This document shows, one piece after another, positions 1-8,047 of a stretch of DNA of 11,360 nt (position 1 is its first letter; every line of letters starts with the position of its first letter). The stretch comes from Planctomicrobium sp. GTDB lineage: Bacteria > Planctomycetota > Planctomycetia > Planctomycetales > Planctomycetaceae. The notes under the pieces were generated by a model, which saw nothing but the letters and a program-made list of their open reading frames with translations, searched no databases and had not been told where the DNA came from. Position numbers and translations under genes: made by a program. The stretch lies in contig JAJDEL010000713.1 in assembly GCA_029259835.1 (NCBI GenBank), positions 1 to 11,360 of the forward strand. The letters are read 5' to 3'.

Positions 1-1
1 C

Positions 2-745
2 TGCCAGGGTTATGCTCCTGGCTGGCAAATGCGACAAGCACAATTGCGAACCTACGAGATGTACCACGCCAAGAATCGGCTGTCCGGGGAATTGGCGAAC
101 AGTCAGCAAACTGTGAATCAGCTCGCACTGGAAAAGCAACAGGCAGAACAAAGTCTGGCAATTGCAAACCAGCGTCTCCAAAACCTCGCGCTTGAACGCG
201 GAAAGCTGAACGATCAAGTGAAACATTTGCTCACGACGCTTCCTGCCCCGAACAATCCGCTCAGTGGTTCTGCAAATAGTCGGTTCGAAGAATTGGCTCG
301 AAAATATCCGGAGTTCGAATTTGATCCAGCGACTGGTGTGAGTAAGTTCAACGGAGATTTGCTCTTCGCAACCGGCAGCGATGCGATCCAACCTGGCGGT
401 TATAGAATCTTGAAAGAGTTTGCAGCAATCATGAATTCAGGTGACGCCAAGCAGTTCGATATCCTGGTCGTCGGTCACACAGACGACCAACCTGTTGTGA
501 AGGCGACGACAAAGTCACGCCACGAAACGAATTGGGATCTCTCCGCCCATCGTGCCACCGCGGTCGTCAAAGCACTTGGAAAGACAGGCTTGGCTGAACC
601 ACGAATGGGACTCGCGGGTTACAGCAAGTTTCAGCCTAAGCTCCCTAATAACAACGAAGGTGCTCGTCAGCAAAATCGCCGTGTCGAAATCTTTATTCTC
701 GCTGCAGACGCCGCAGTCGCAGGCCGCGATACACAGCGACGATAA
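2..745 (+). CDS. OmpA/MotB-type peptidoglycan-binding lipoprotein, 5' end outside window
   Basis: The frame is open to the left edge, so the gene begins before the window. The first complete codon is Cys, followed by QGYAPGWQ, which would suit the +1 Cys of a lipoprotein, but the signal peptide itself is not visible. A Q/E/K/L-rich stretch encoded at about 85-240 looks like a coiled coil. The C-terminal half (about 335-710) is an OmpA_C domain: a LLFATGSDAIQPGG opening strand, GHTDDQP, NWDLSAHRATAVVKAL, and a closing NRRVEIFIL. In this family the HTD aspartate and the NRR arginine bind the diaminopimelate of peptidoglycan. The likely role is to tie the outer membrane or envelope to the cell wall. 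The ATG at 29 is probably internal. Its stop is 21 nt before the next gene, so the two are probably cotranscribed. Confidence 0.9.
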   Translation, partial: CQGYAPGWQMRQAQLRTYEMYHAKNRLSGELANSQQTVNQLALEKQQAEQSLAIANQRLQNLALERGKLNDQVKHLLTTLPAPNNPLSGSANSRFEELARKYPEFEFDPATGVSKFNGDLLFATGSDAIQPGGYRILKEFAAIMNSGDAKQFDILVVGHTDDQPVVKATTKSRHETNWDLSAHRATAVVKALGKTGLAEPRMGLAGYSKFQPKLPNNNEGARQQNRRVEIFILAADAAVAGRDTQRR

Positions 746-766
746 GACTGGTTGAAAAGATGAATC

Positions 767-1486
767 ATGATCAATGACTGGTTCACTGACCTCAGTTTCG
801 AGATCGATTGGGAGACATTCCACAAACTCCCCCGGCATTCTGCTTACCGATACGAGTTCAAAGAGGGTCGTTGCCGGATTAGCGGGCGACCGCAGTTCTA
901 CCATGCGAAGAGTGACCTCAATGGCTTGCTCGAATGTACTTGTGGTCACGAAGAGAATCAATGGGAGATCTCCCCAATTGAACACGATGACTGGTCGGAA
1001 CTCGTTTTTCTTTTCGCCAGAGCATTCTCCAGATCAGCGCCGTTGATTCATCTCCCAGAGGAGCAGCAAAACGCCGCGGCGATGGCACTTCTCCAGCGAA
1101 CTCAAAACGGGAAAGATGGTCCGCTTGTTGATGCTGCTTCGCTTCTCATTCGAGACCCTCAAAGTCAGGAACCTCTCGGAGCGATTCTCGTGACCTTGGT
1201 TCCTTCGGATGATTTCATTAATTTCGAACCAGAACATTGGTCGCAGCAAGCACCAGTAGGTGCTGTGAAATATGGATGGGGACAACCACATCTGACTTGG
1301 ATTTTCGTTGACTCTCAAGTAGCACGAGAGGGGCTTGGTAAAGTATTGCTGAATAATTCCGCTCAGCAGCTCTGCGAATTCGGTTACTCGACACTCGTCA
1401 GTACATTCCTGTCTGGAAATCAGGCGAGCACGCTCTGGCACTGGAAAATGGGCTTTCAGCTTCTTTCTCACGTCAGTTCTCAGTGA
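767..1486 (+). CDS. GNAT-family N-acetyltransferase with N-terminal extension
   Basis: This 239-residue protein carries an acetyl-CoA-dependent GNAT domain in its C-terminal half. The strand LTWIFVDSQVAREGLGKVLL holds the pyrophosphate-binding loop (R-x-G-x-G region, about residues 184-198). It is followed by the typical helix, then STLVSTFLSGNQASTLWHWKMGFQLL, the usual last strand with N-x-x-S-x-x-x-x-x-x-x-G-F. The first 90 or so residues (LPRHSAYRYEF...GRPQFYHA) are an extension outside the GNAT core; I think it recurs in planctomycete GNAT proteins but cannot show that here. The substrate is unknown. The ATG at 767 is preceded by a purine-rich GAAAAGA. Proximity to the OmpA-like gene suggests one transcript, but no shared function follows from the sequence. 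Confidence 0.85.
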   Translation: MINDWFTDLSFEIDWETFHKLPRHSAYRYEFKEGRCRISGRPQFYHAKSDLNGLLECTCGHEENQWEISPIEHDDWSELVFLFARAFSRSAPLIHLPEEQQNAAAMALLQRTQNGKDGPLVDAASLLIRDPQSQEPLGAILVTLVPSDDFINFEPEHWSQQAPVGAVKYGWGQPHLTWIFVDSQVAREGLGKVLLNNSAQQLCEFGYSTLVSTFLSGNQASTLWHWKMGFQLLSHVSSQ

Positions 1487-1490
1487 ACAT

Positions 1491-1512
1491 CGATTTCCGT
1501 CGAAATCGCCTT
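1491..1512 (+). terminator. Candidate intrinsic terminator after the GNAT gene
   Basis: A 7-bp perfect inverted repeat (CGATTTC 1491-1497, GAAATCG 1502-1508) with a 4-nt loop starts 5 nt after the stop codon. It is followed by a pyrimidine-rich run, CCTTCTCTCCCC, and not a clean T tract. Position supports a terminator; the weak tail keeps confidence moderate. The rest of the gap to 1720 holds no gene that I can support. It carries the leader of the next gene, with a GAGG ribosome-binding site about 7 nt before its ATG. Confidence 0.45.
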
Positions 1513-1720
1513 CTCTCCCCTCGATCTGAGATGTCCAAGCTGTTGATGGACGTTCATTGAAAGCGTTTTCTTAATAGAGCCGCACTGATCGCTACTTATG
1601 AGCTCCATTTTCGTTTGATCGGCTTGAAATTGCTTTGTGAGCAGGCGAATCGCGCCACTCGTTTCTATACTCACGGTTTTGCAATCGCATTTATTTTACG
1701 TTTTTCGATGAGGTTGAAGC

Positions 1721-3394
1721 ATGTCGACAACGAAGCGACCAATCTGGTCTGGTCTCCCAGCTCAACTCCTGGGCATGGTGTTGGTTCTGGGAGGTTTGGC
1801 CTGGATGATGGCCCCAGAACAGAACGAGGATCCAGGCAATGGCAAAGTAAAACCCATAGTCCCACCTGTCGTCATTACGAATATGCAAAGCGAGTGTACT
1901 CGCAATTTGTCGCGAATTCTGAACGGGTTGCAACCTGGTCGCCTGGGAATCCGATCTGATCCGGCCGACTTGGCGGTTGAGTTAAATCGCTGGATTGCCA
2001 AGTGTGGAACGGATATCGACTCAAAACTGACACAAGACACAGAAACGCAACGTGCGCTGCTCAGTGAAGAAGTTTTCAATCGTCTCCAAGAGAAACGCTT
2101 TCTGCCAGAAGACGCAGCGCATGTTCGCTTGAGTTTACTCGCCAAAGAAATTGTGACCCAGGTTTGCACCAGTGCAGAGAACGATACTCAGCGTTGTATG
2201 GATCTCTTTCAATTTGTCATCCGAAATATCGTTCTCGTTGATCCGGAATCTACCCCCACTTCCACAATACCTTCGACACCGTACGAAGCGATGCTATGGG
2301 GGCAAGGAAGTGCGGAAGCACGCGCCTGGACATTTGCGGTACTGCTTCGGCAGTTGCGTATCGATGCGGTCATCATTGCGCCAAAAGAAAAACCATCACA
2401 ATGGCTCCTCGGTGTCCAAATTCCTCAGGGAAGTCTTCTGCTCTTTGACTTCCGAATTGGCTTGCCAATTCCTGGCCCGGATGACATTTCAACATCACCA
2501 TTCCCGACCGCTCCAGCATCACTCTCGGATGTGCGGAGTGATGACGCTTACTTTCGAAAACTGGACGTTTCTGAATCACCGTACCCTTTAGCTCAAGAGG
2601 ACATGCAGGAGTTCACCGTTGAGTTGATTGGATCTCCGAGCCTTTGGGCCAAACGAATGGCTGAACTTCAGTTCATGCTCGAACCGCTTGCTGGAATAGA
2701 AATTTACGATGGTCTCGGCACGAATGCTCTTCATCCGGAAGCGTCGCAAGTTCAAAGGATGATTCAAGCTGGTCTGCAAAACTCATTGTGGAAGGAACAG
2801 GCGATAAGTATCTGGAACTACTCGATTCAACAAGTGAGTTCTGTTATTGAAGCACGCGCCGAGGCAGAGAGTTCGTACAACTTGAAAATGCAAATTTTCG
2901 CCGGGCCGCAGATTCAACAACTTGACTCAAGGAGCGGGACAGTGGTCATTCGCGCAGCAGACCATACGCTTCATGCAGCTCGCATTGAACAATTACGTGG
3001 TGACTTTAGTTCCGCACTTCTTCATTTTGGCCCAGTTTTAACTTCGTACAAGACGAACTCAACGCCGCTGAACGAAGAAGCAGCTCATTTTGCTTCGTTC
3101 TGGGTCGGAGTGTCGCAATACGAAACTCAAAAATTGTCTGCGGCAGTCAACACCTTTAACCGCTTTGTCACGACTGTTCGGCAAAGCCAGACTCAGCTTG
3201 TTCCATTGGAACAAATGAGGCAATCTGCATCTGACTGGAAAGCGACCACCTCTCTTGCTCAGGGAAATTTAGAAGCCGCCATTCTTACCAGGAAAGAGGC
3301 AATCTCCAGTTCTTCGTCACGTCGGAATGTCTATCTGCTTCACCGATGGAAGAACATACAAAAGACTGAACAGCCAGCGAAGAGTGATGATTAG
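1721..3394 (+). CDS. Membrane-anchored protein with degenerate transglutaminase-like domain and helical C-terminal repeats
   Basis: The 557-residue protein opens with a positively charged N-terminus and one hydrophobic segment (about residues 13-30, LPAQLLGMVLVLGGLAWMM). This suits a single membrane anchor with the rest outside the cytoplasm. Residues about 185-250 resemble a transglutaminase core: GSAEARAWTFAVLLRQLRIDAVII matches the family pattern G-x-C-x-x-x-A-x-x-x-x-x-L-L-R-x-x-G-I-x-A. Ala198 sits where the catalytic Cys is expected. The following strand SQWLLGVQIP has Gln227 near the expected His, while LLFDF keeps an Asp (243). The C-terminal 150 residues are helical and TPR-like (ARIEQLRGDFSSALLHF, AAHFASFWVGVSQYETQKLSAAVNTFNRFV). 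It is probably a non-catalytic scaffold. The start is supported by GAGG upstream. Its end overlaps the next gene. The domain call comes from pattern memory, not a search. Confidence 0.75.
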   Translation: MSTTKRPIWSGLPAQLLGMVLVLGGLAWMMAPEQNEDPGNGKVKPIVPPVVITNMQSECTRNLSRILNGLQPGRLGIRSDPADLAVELNRWIAKCGTDIDSKLTQDTETQRALLSEEVFNRLQEKRFLPEDAAHVRLSLLAKEIVTQVCTSAENDTQRCMDLFQFVIRNIVLVDPESTPTSTIPSTPYEAMLWGQGSAEARAWTFAVLLRQLRIDAVIIAPKEKPSQWLLGVQIPQGSLLLFDFRIGLPIPGPDDISTSPFPTAPASLSDVRSDDAYFRKLDVSESPYPLAQEDMQEFTVELIGSPSLWAKRMAELQFMLEPLAGIEIYDGLGTNALHPEASQVQRMIQAGLQNSLWKEQAISIWNYSIQQVSSVIEARAEAESSYNLKMQIFAGPQIQQLDSRSGTVVIRAADHTLHAARIEQLRGDFSSALLHFGPVLTSYKTNSTPLNEEAAHFASFWVGVSQYETQKLSAAVNTFNRFVTTVRQSQTQLVPLEQMRQSASDWKATTSLAQGNLEAAILTRKEAISSSSSRRNVYLLHRWKNIQKTEQPAKSDD

Positions 3395-4412
3395 TTATCT
3401 CAAGAAACGCTGGTTTCTGACGTGCTTAGTGATTGTTATCCCATTGGGTTTCGCCCTGGGGATGATGATTCCCCGGGAGCGGATACAGACACTCTCAGCG
3501 GATTACATAGGGAATGCGACTCGTTACGTTGTCGCATTCGTGCTGTTTTTGATGTCCGTGACTCTGGACATTCGTAAGCTCACCGCGGCGATGAAAGCTC
3601 CGGCACCGGTCTTCTGGGCGTGTGTTGTGAATTTTGTGGGACTTCCGCTGCTAGCGATTCCACTTTCGAAACTGCAACTGACCAGCGACTTTGCCGTCGG
3701 GTTGATCATCACCGCCTGCGTGCCGAGCACGATGGCATCGGCGTCTGTTTGGACTCGAAAAGCGAAAGGGAATGATGCCGTTTCGCTGCTCTGCACGATT
3801 GTCACAAATGGCCTTTGTTTTTTGGTGACGCCGTTCTGGCTTAGCGTGGCGCTCGGAAATTCGATCACGCTCGACACCATCGAAATGATCGAGCGTCTCT
3901 TCTACACCGCCCTGATCCCGATTGTCGTCGGTCAATTCGCTCGGACAATACTTTCAATTCGGACAGTCGCTGATGCCAGAAAAACGCTCTTCGGTTCCAT
4001 CGCCCAAATTTGCATTCTCACTCTGGTCCTCTGGGCATCGGTCAAGGGGGGGGGACAGTTACAAGTCGCCGATTCATCCGAAATGACTTTCGTCCCAGTC
4101 ATCGTGATTTTCTTATCGTGCATTGTGTTGCACGTCTTCGGGCTCGCAATGGCGTTTTATGGAGGACAGCTCTTTCGCTTCAAACGCGAAGACATCGTGG
4201 CCACCGTGTTCTCAGGCAGCCAGAAGACTTTGCCGATTGGCATCTTCATTGCCACGGATCTTCTCGCGAATCGAGACTTACCTTTCGCCGCGTTCCCAAT
4301 TCTAATGTTCCACGCATCTCAATTGATTATGGATACACTGCTGATCGAACCACTCGGGAAATGGGCCGAGAATAACCCTGAAAGTAAGGCAGGCTCCCGC
4401 CTGCCTTACTGA
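3387..4412 (+). CDS. SBF-like transporter (bile acid:sodium symporter family)
   Basis: This polytopic protein of 341 residues has about nine or ten hydrophobic segments, the first being FLTCLVIVIPLGFALGMMIP. Motifs of the SBF-like family include FVLFLMSVTLDIRKL, ACVPSTMASASVWTRKAKGNDAVSL and FSGSQKTLPIGIFI. The STMASA and GSQKT segments correspond to the crossover regions that bind Na+ and substrate in the ASBT fold. It probably imports an organic anion with a cation; the substrate is unknown. An upstream in-frame ATG at 3327 lies inside the preceding gene. I chose 3387 because the hydrophobic core begins right after MISYLKKR and because the start/stop overlap of 8 nt is typical of translational coupling. 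A G9 run (4046-4054) lies in the coding region. The last residues are encoded by a palindrome. Confidence 0.85.
   Translation: MISYLKKRWFLTCLVIVIPLGFALGMMIPRERIQTLSADYIGNATRYVVAFVLFLMSVTLDIRKLTAAMKAPAPVFWACVVNFVGLPLLAIPLSKLQLTSDFAVGLIITACVPSTMASASVWTRKAKGNDAVSLLCTIVTNGLCFLVTPFWLSVALGNSITLDTIEMIERLFYTALIPIVVGQFARTILSIRTVADARKTLFGSIAQICILTLVLWASVKGGGQLQVADSSEMTFVPVIVIFLSCIVLHVFGLAMAFYGGQLFRFKREDIVATVFSGSQKTLPIGIFIATDLLANRDLPFAAFPILMFHASQLIMDTLLIEPLGKWAENNPESKAGSRLPY
4384..4409. terminator. Perfect palindrome over transporter stop, likely bidirectional terminator or dispersed repeat
   Basis: GTAAGGCAGGC (4384-4394) and GCCTGCCTTAC (4399-4409) form an 11-bp perfect stem with a TCCC loop. On the + strand the stem is followed by a T-rich run (GGTTGTTTTCTTCT), the form of an intrinsic terminator. 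On the - strand it follows the sulfatase stop (4426) by 16 nt, so it can serve both convergent genes. It encodes the last transporter residues (KAGSRLPY) and ends just before the TGA, which suggests that the element replaced or extended the original gene end. Confidence 0.7.
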
Positions 4413-4425
4413 GGTTGTTTTCTTC

Positions 4426-5907
4426 TCACGGGCGGCTGCGCTCTAGTGAGTGAATTTGATGGAATAATTCTACGAGTTTCTTCGCAACATGCGGATGCTC
4501 ATCAATAACGTTATTGGCTTCTTCAATATCATCCGCCAGATTGAACAATTGATACGGTCGCTCGAACGGTTTTCCTTTCGGAGCCTGACGACCACCGGAG
4601 CCGTTTCCTAAAACAAGTTTCCAGTCGCCTTCACGAATCGAAAACATGCCTCCGACTGAGTGATGAATCACCGGAGCGCGTTCAGTTTTCAACTCATCTC
4701 CATTCAAAAGTGGCAGTAAGCTGAAACTGTCAGGTGCGGTCTTGCTGTCGAGTTTTCCTCCAGAAATTTCGGCGGCAGTCGCGAAGAAGTCGGTAAGACA
4801 GACGGTCTCTTTACATTGACTTGCAGGTTTAATCTTTCCGCTCCAGCGAGCAAAGAACGGCACGTGATGCCCCGCTTCCCAGATGTCTGCTTTCGTCCCA
4901 CGGAATCGACCATTTGCTGTATGGTTTGAAGCCAGATAACCCTGAACTGATTCATCTGAAACATGATCGGCTCTCTCCTGATCATATCGGTGCATAAATG
5001 ATCCGTTGTCGCTGGTGTAGATGACCAATGTCTTTTCCCCAATCCCGGCGGCATCAACAGAGTCGAGGACTCCTCCGACGATGTCATCGACTTGGTGAAC
5101 AAAGTCGCCGTATGGTCCGAGTTCCGTTTTTCCTCGAAATCGAGGGTGCGGCAGGACAGGCTTGTGCGGTGCCGTGAGCGGGAAGTACAGGAAGAAGGGC
5201 TTATCGTTTTTGGCTTGTTTCGTGATATAACCTTGTGCTTCTTTCAACAAGTGATCAAGAACATCCTCCATCACAAAGTCCGGAGATCGTTCTCCTTTGC
5301 GAAGAAATGCCGGAAACTTTTGGCTCGGTTGCTCGATTCCAGGGAACTGTGTCAGTTCCCCATCCTGAATATAAACATACGGAGGAAAATCGAGTGAAGC
5401 AGGGATCACTTTTGAGAATTCGAACCCATGCGTATGTGGTCCGTCGGAAACAGGTTTTGAGAAATCGAACTCCTTGCCTGCTTTCGCAAAGCTGAGTCCC
5501 AGGTGCCACTTTCCAACAATTCCGGTTGAGTAACCCTGACCTCGAAGGTGCTCGGCAACTGTGGTGCGATCCTTGTGGATGAGAGGCTCGCCGTAACCGT
5601 TCAAGACGCCCCGTTTCAGTCTTGTTCGCCAACAATAACGACCTGTCAAGACTCCATACCGAGTCGGCGTACAAACCGACGATGGCGTATGGGCATCGGT
5701 GAAAGTCATCCCTTGTGCGGCGAGTCGATTCAAATTCGGTGTCGGAATCTTCGACTTCGCATTGAGAGCCTGAACGTCTCCAAAGCCCATGTCATCCGCA
5801 AGAATGAAGATGATATTTGGGCGGTCGTCGGCTCCTGCACTGAATACGTTGGCTCCCAGCAAAAAAATGATCGATAAGAAACGGACACGAAATCGATAGT
5901 CTGGCAA
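4426..5907 (-). CDS. Secreted sulfatase (type I, formylglycine-dependent)
   Basis: This arylsulfatase-type hydrolase of 493 residues is predicted to be exported. After the signal peptide the mature start is RPNIIFILADDMGFGD, with the metal-binding DD pair. The maturation motif CTPTR-x-x-x-x-TGR follows, with the Cys codon at 5671-5673 (residue 79 from the chosen start); it must be oxidised to formylglycine by an FGE-type enzyme not seen here. GKWHLG, PLTAPHKP, YTSDNGS and RGTKADIWEAGHHVPFFARW supply the remaining active-site Lys, His, Asp and Asn. Start choice: TTG at 5907 has GGAGAAGAG 8 nt upstream and gives a clean signal peptide (MPDYRFRVRFLSIIFLLGANVFSAGA). The ATG at 5934 and a farther one at 6036 are in frame but poorly supported. 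The substrate, perhaps a sulfated polysaccharide or glycan, cannot be read from the sequence. Confidence 0.93.
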   Translation of the reverse strand: MPDYRFRVRFLSIIFLLGANVFSAGADDRPNIIFILADDMGFGDVQALNAKSKIPTPNLNRLAAQGMTFTDAHTPSSVCTPTRYGVLTGRYCWRTRLKRGVLNGYGEPLIHKDRTTVAEHLRGQGYSTGIVGKWHLGLSFAKAGKEFDFSKPVSDGPHTHGFEFSKVIPASLDFPPYVYIQDGELTQFPGIEQPSQKFPAFLRKGERSPDFVMEDVLDHLLKEAQGYITKQAKNDKPFFLYFPLTAPHKPVLPHPRFRGKTELGPYGDFVHQVDDIVGGVLDSVDAAGIGEKTLVIYTSDNGSFMHRYDQERADHVSDESVQGYLASNHTANGRFRGTKADIWEAGHHVPFFARWSGKIKPASQCKETVCLTDFFATAAEISGGKLDSKTAPDSFSLLPLLNGDELKTERAPVIHHSVGGMFSIREGDWKLVLGNGSGGRQAPKGKPFERPYQLFNLADDIEEANNVIDEHPHVAKKLVELFHQIHSLERSRP

Positions 5908-6220
5908 AAGCTCTTCTCCATGTTTTGCAGGCATTTCCCGCTGAATTCCGCATTGAATGCATCTCCGCCCCAGTAACAACGCGACAAGACGGCATTTGAC
6001 GCCCGCGATTGTGATGGACCTTCCCCCGTCCGTCAAACAAGTGCTGCAGAGCAGCTTGGATTTCGGGAAGGTTTCGAGAAAAACCGTTCCGATGTCGCTC
6101 GCAACTTTTTTCTTAACCTCAAGTTGAGTTGAGGTACTAACCTGCCTCGCACTTTACGCAGCACCCCCGCATTCCTACTATCCGCTCGAACACGCCTTTA
6201 GAAGAGATACTGGTTGACGA
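5908..6220. promoter_or_regulatory. Divergent intergenic leader between sulfatase and ABC-F gene
   Basis: This 313-nt stretch separates two divergent genes and should hold both promoters, though I see no convincing -35/-10 pair for either. A 7-bp inverted repeat (ACCTCAA 6116-6122, TTGAGGT 6129-6135, 6-nt loop) lies about 85 nt before the ABC-F start and could be an operator or leader hairpin. A weak TTGAGG-18 nt-TTTACG arrangement overlaps its right arm. The part near 5935-6036 is an in-frame but probably untranslated extension of the sulfatase. Confidence 0.4.
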
Positions 6221-7996
6221 ATGTCTGTGCTGCTGCAATTGGTCAAAGGGGAAAAGAGTTACGGCGATCAGCTCCTGCTTGATGACGCTGAAGTGACTCT
6301 GTACGAGAACGTAAAAGTCGGTTTTGTCGGTCGAAACGGGGCTGGCAAATCGACTCTACTGCGCGTGCTGCTGGGGGATGAAGAACTCGACAGCGGTGAA
6401 GTCATTCGGAATCCGAACTTGAATGTCGGGTACCTGCGCCAGCATGATCCATTCCACGAGGGTGAATCGGCGCTCGATTTCCTAATGCGAGATTCCAATC
6501 AGCCAGACTGGAAGTGCGGAGCCGTCGCTGGTCAATTTGAACTCAAAGGCGCCTACCTGGAAGGACCGATTACAGCACTCTCCGGCGGGTGGCAAACGCG
6601 TGTGAAGTTGGCGGCGTTGCTGCTGCACGAACCGAACCTCTTGTTGCTCGACGAACCGACAAACTTCCTCGACTTGCGGACGCAGATTCTTCTCGAACAT
6701 TTTCTTAGAGGTTTCAATCAGGCGTGCCTGATTGTTTCTCACGACCGCTCATTTCTCGGACAGACTTGCACTCATACGCTTGATCTCACGCGTGGCAAGC
6801 TGACGATGTATCCCGGTCAGATCGAGGAGTTCTTACAATATCAGGAAGAGCGTCGAGAGCACGATGTTCGCATCAATGCTGCGATTGAAACTAAGCAGAA
6901 GCAACTCAAACGTTTCATTGACAAGAACCGCGCCAACGCCAGCACGGCGAGTCAGGCAAAATCGAAAAGCAAACAGCTCGACCGTTTGCAAACTCTCGAC
7001 ATAGAAGCGGATGAAGCCATCGCACATATTCGGTGCCCCATCGTTGAACCGCGAAAGGGGCCTGCCGTTCGCTGTGAAGAAGTCGCCATCGGATACCCCA
7101 ATCATCAAGTCGCCAGCGAAATTAACCTCGAAATCGAACATGGCGAACGAGCCGCCATCGTCGGAGACAACGGTCAGGGAAAAACGACACTGCTACGATC
7201 TTTCGTCGATTCTTTAGAGCCTCTCGCCGGAAAGGTGAAATGGGGTTTCGGTTGCAACGTTGGGCTGTACGCTCAGCATGCTTACACGTCTCTGCCGGAA
7301 AATCAGACTGTTCTTGAATATCTGACCTACGAAGCGAAACCTGGTACAACGACTCAGGAAATTCTCGCCGCCGCAGGTTCGATGCTCTTCCGTGGTGGGC
7401 ACACGAAGAAGAAAATTTCGGTGCTCTCCGGAGGAGAACGCGCCCGACTCTGCATGGCAGGTCTCCTCCTCGGAACGTACAACATTCTCATCCTCGACGA
7501 ACCTGGCAACCACCTTGATGTCGAAACGATTGAGTCGCTGACCGATGCGTTGCTCAATTACGAAGGCACCGTCATCTTTACGAGCCATGATCGACACTTT
7601 ATGCAACGGTTAGCATCTTCAGTGATAGAAGTTCGTGATGGCAGAGTTCGCAACTACGGCGGCGACTACGAGTCGTACGTTTACGCTGTCAATAAAGAAA
7701 TCGATGAAGGCGAGCGCGAGCGGAACACGAAGAGTAAATCCGCTCCGGAACAGATGCCGATGGTTGAGGCAAAAAAAACTCAACAGGACTGGAAGGAAGA
7801 ACGCAAACTTCAGAAAGAAATCTCCAAGCTGGAGAAAACGATTGCCCGCCTGGACGACCAAAAGAAAGAACTCAGTGAGAAACTTGCGAATACTCCTGAT
7901 CCAGGCGAAGCCCTCGACATTCACAACGAACTCACTTCCGTTCAAGCTTCTCTGACTCAAGCCGAGGATCGCTGGTGCGAACTGCAGGACTTTTAG
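6221..7996 (+). CDS. ABC-F family ATPase (ribosome-associated, Uup/YheS-like)
   Basis: The 591-residue soluble protein has two ATP-binding cassettes and no membrane segment, the ABC-F layout. Domain 1: Walker A GRNGAGKST (37-45), signature LSGGW (about 120), Walker B LLLLDEPTNFLD (about 140), switch His in SHDRSFL (about 173). A Lys/Arg-rich interdomain linker (about 205-260, KQKQLKRFIDKNRANASTAS) is the P-site tRNA interaction motif region. Domain 2: GDNGQGKTT (about 315-323), LSGGERAR (about 402), ILILDEPGNHLD (about 422-433), SHDRHF. The last 80 residues are a charged coiled coil (EISKLEKTIARLDDQKKELSEKL), as in Uup. ABC-F proteins bind the ribosomal E site and relieve stalling or give antibiotic resistance. 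This one reads as a housekeeping type, but that is not certain. The start is supported by the conserved distance to Walker A. Confidence 0.93.
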   Translation: MSVLLQLVKGEKSYGDQLLLDDAEVTLYENVKVGFVGRNGAGKSTLLRVLLGDEELDSGEVIRNPNLNVGYLRQHDPFHEGESALDFLMRDSNQPDWKCGAVAGQFELKGAYLEGPITALSGGWQTRVKLAALLLHEPNLLLLDEPTNFLDLRTQILLEHFLRGFNQACLIVSHDRSFLGQTCTHTLDLTRGKLTMYPGQIEEFLQYQEERREHDVRINAAIETKQKQLKRFIDKNRANASTASQAKSKSKQLDRLQTLDIEADEAIAHIRCPIVEPRKGPAVRCEEVAIGYPNHQVASEINLEIEHGERAAIVGDNGQGKTTLLRSFVDSLEPLAGKVKWGFGCNVGLYAQHAYTSLPENQTVLEYLTYEAKPGTTTQEILAAAGSMLFRGGHTKKKISVLSGGERARLCMAGLLLGTYNILILDEPGNHLDVETIESLTDALLNYEGTVIFTSHDRHFMQRLASSVIEVRDGRVRNYGGDYESYVYAVNKEIDEGERERNTKSKSAPEQMPMVEAKKTQQDWKEERKLQKEISKLEKTIARLDDQKKELSEKLANTPDPGEALDIHNELTSVQASLTQAEDRWCELQDF

Positions 7997-8024
7997 ACGG
8001 GCGTTGAAAATGAGCACTTCGTTC

Positions 8025-8047
8025 GCCGCACACTTTAAGTGTGCGGC
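8025..8047. repeat. Perfect palindrome downstream of ABC-F gene
   Basis: GCCGCACACTT (8025-8035) and AAGTGTGCGGC (8037-8047) are an 11-bp perfect inverted repeat around one central base, 28 nt after the ABC-F stop. As RNA it would form a 9-bp GC-rich stem with a 5-nt loop. No T tract follows on the + strand, so it is a terminator of unusual form or a dispersed palindromic element. A GTG inside it at 8041 opens the frame of the next gene, but translation is unlikely to begin there. Confidence 0.55.

Noticed and set aside
3327..3386. Upstream ATG for the SBF-like transporter
   Set aside because: It lies entirely within the preceding gene and adds a polar segment before the first membrane helix; the ATG at 3387 fits coupled translation.
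5908..6036. Longer N-terminus of the sulfatase
   Set aside because: The extra residues do not look like part of an export signal, the ATG at 5934 has GGGA too close to it, and a strong GGAGAAGAG precedes the TTG at 5907.
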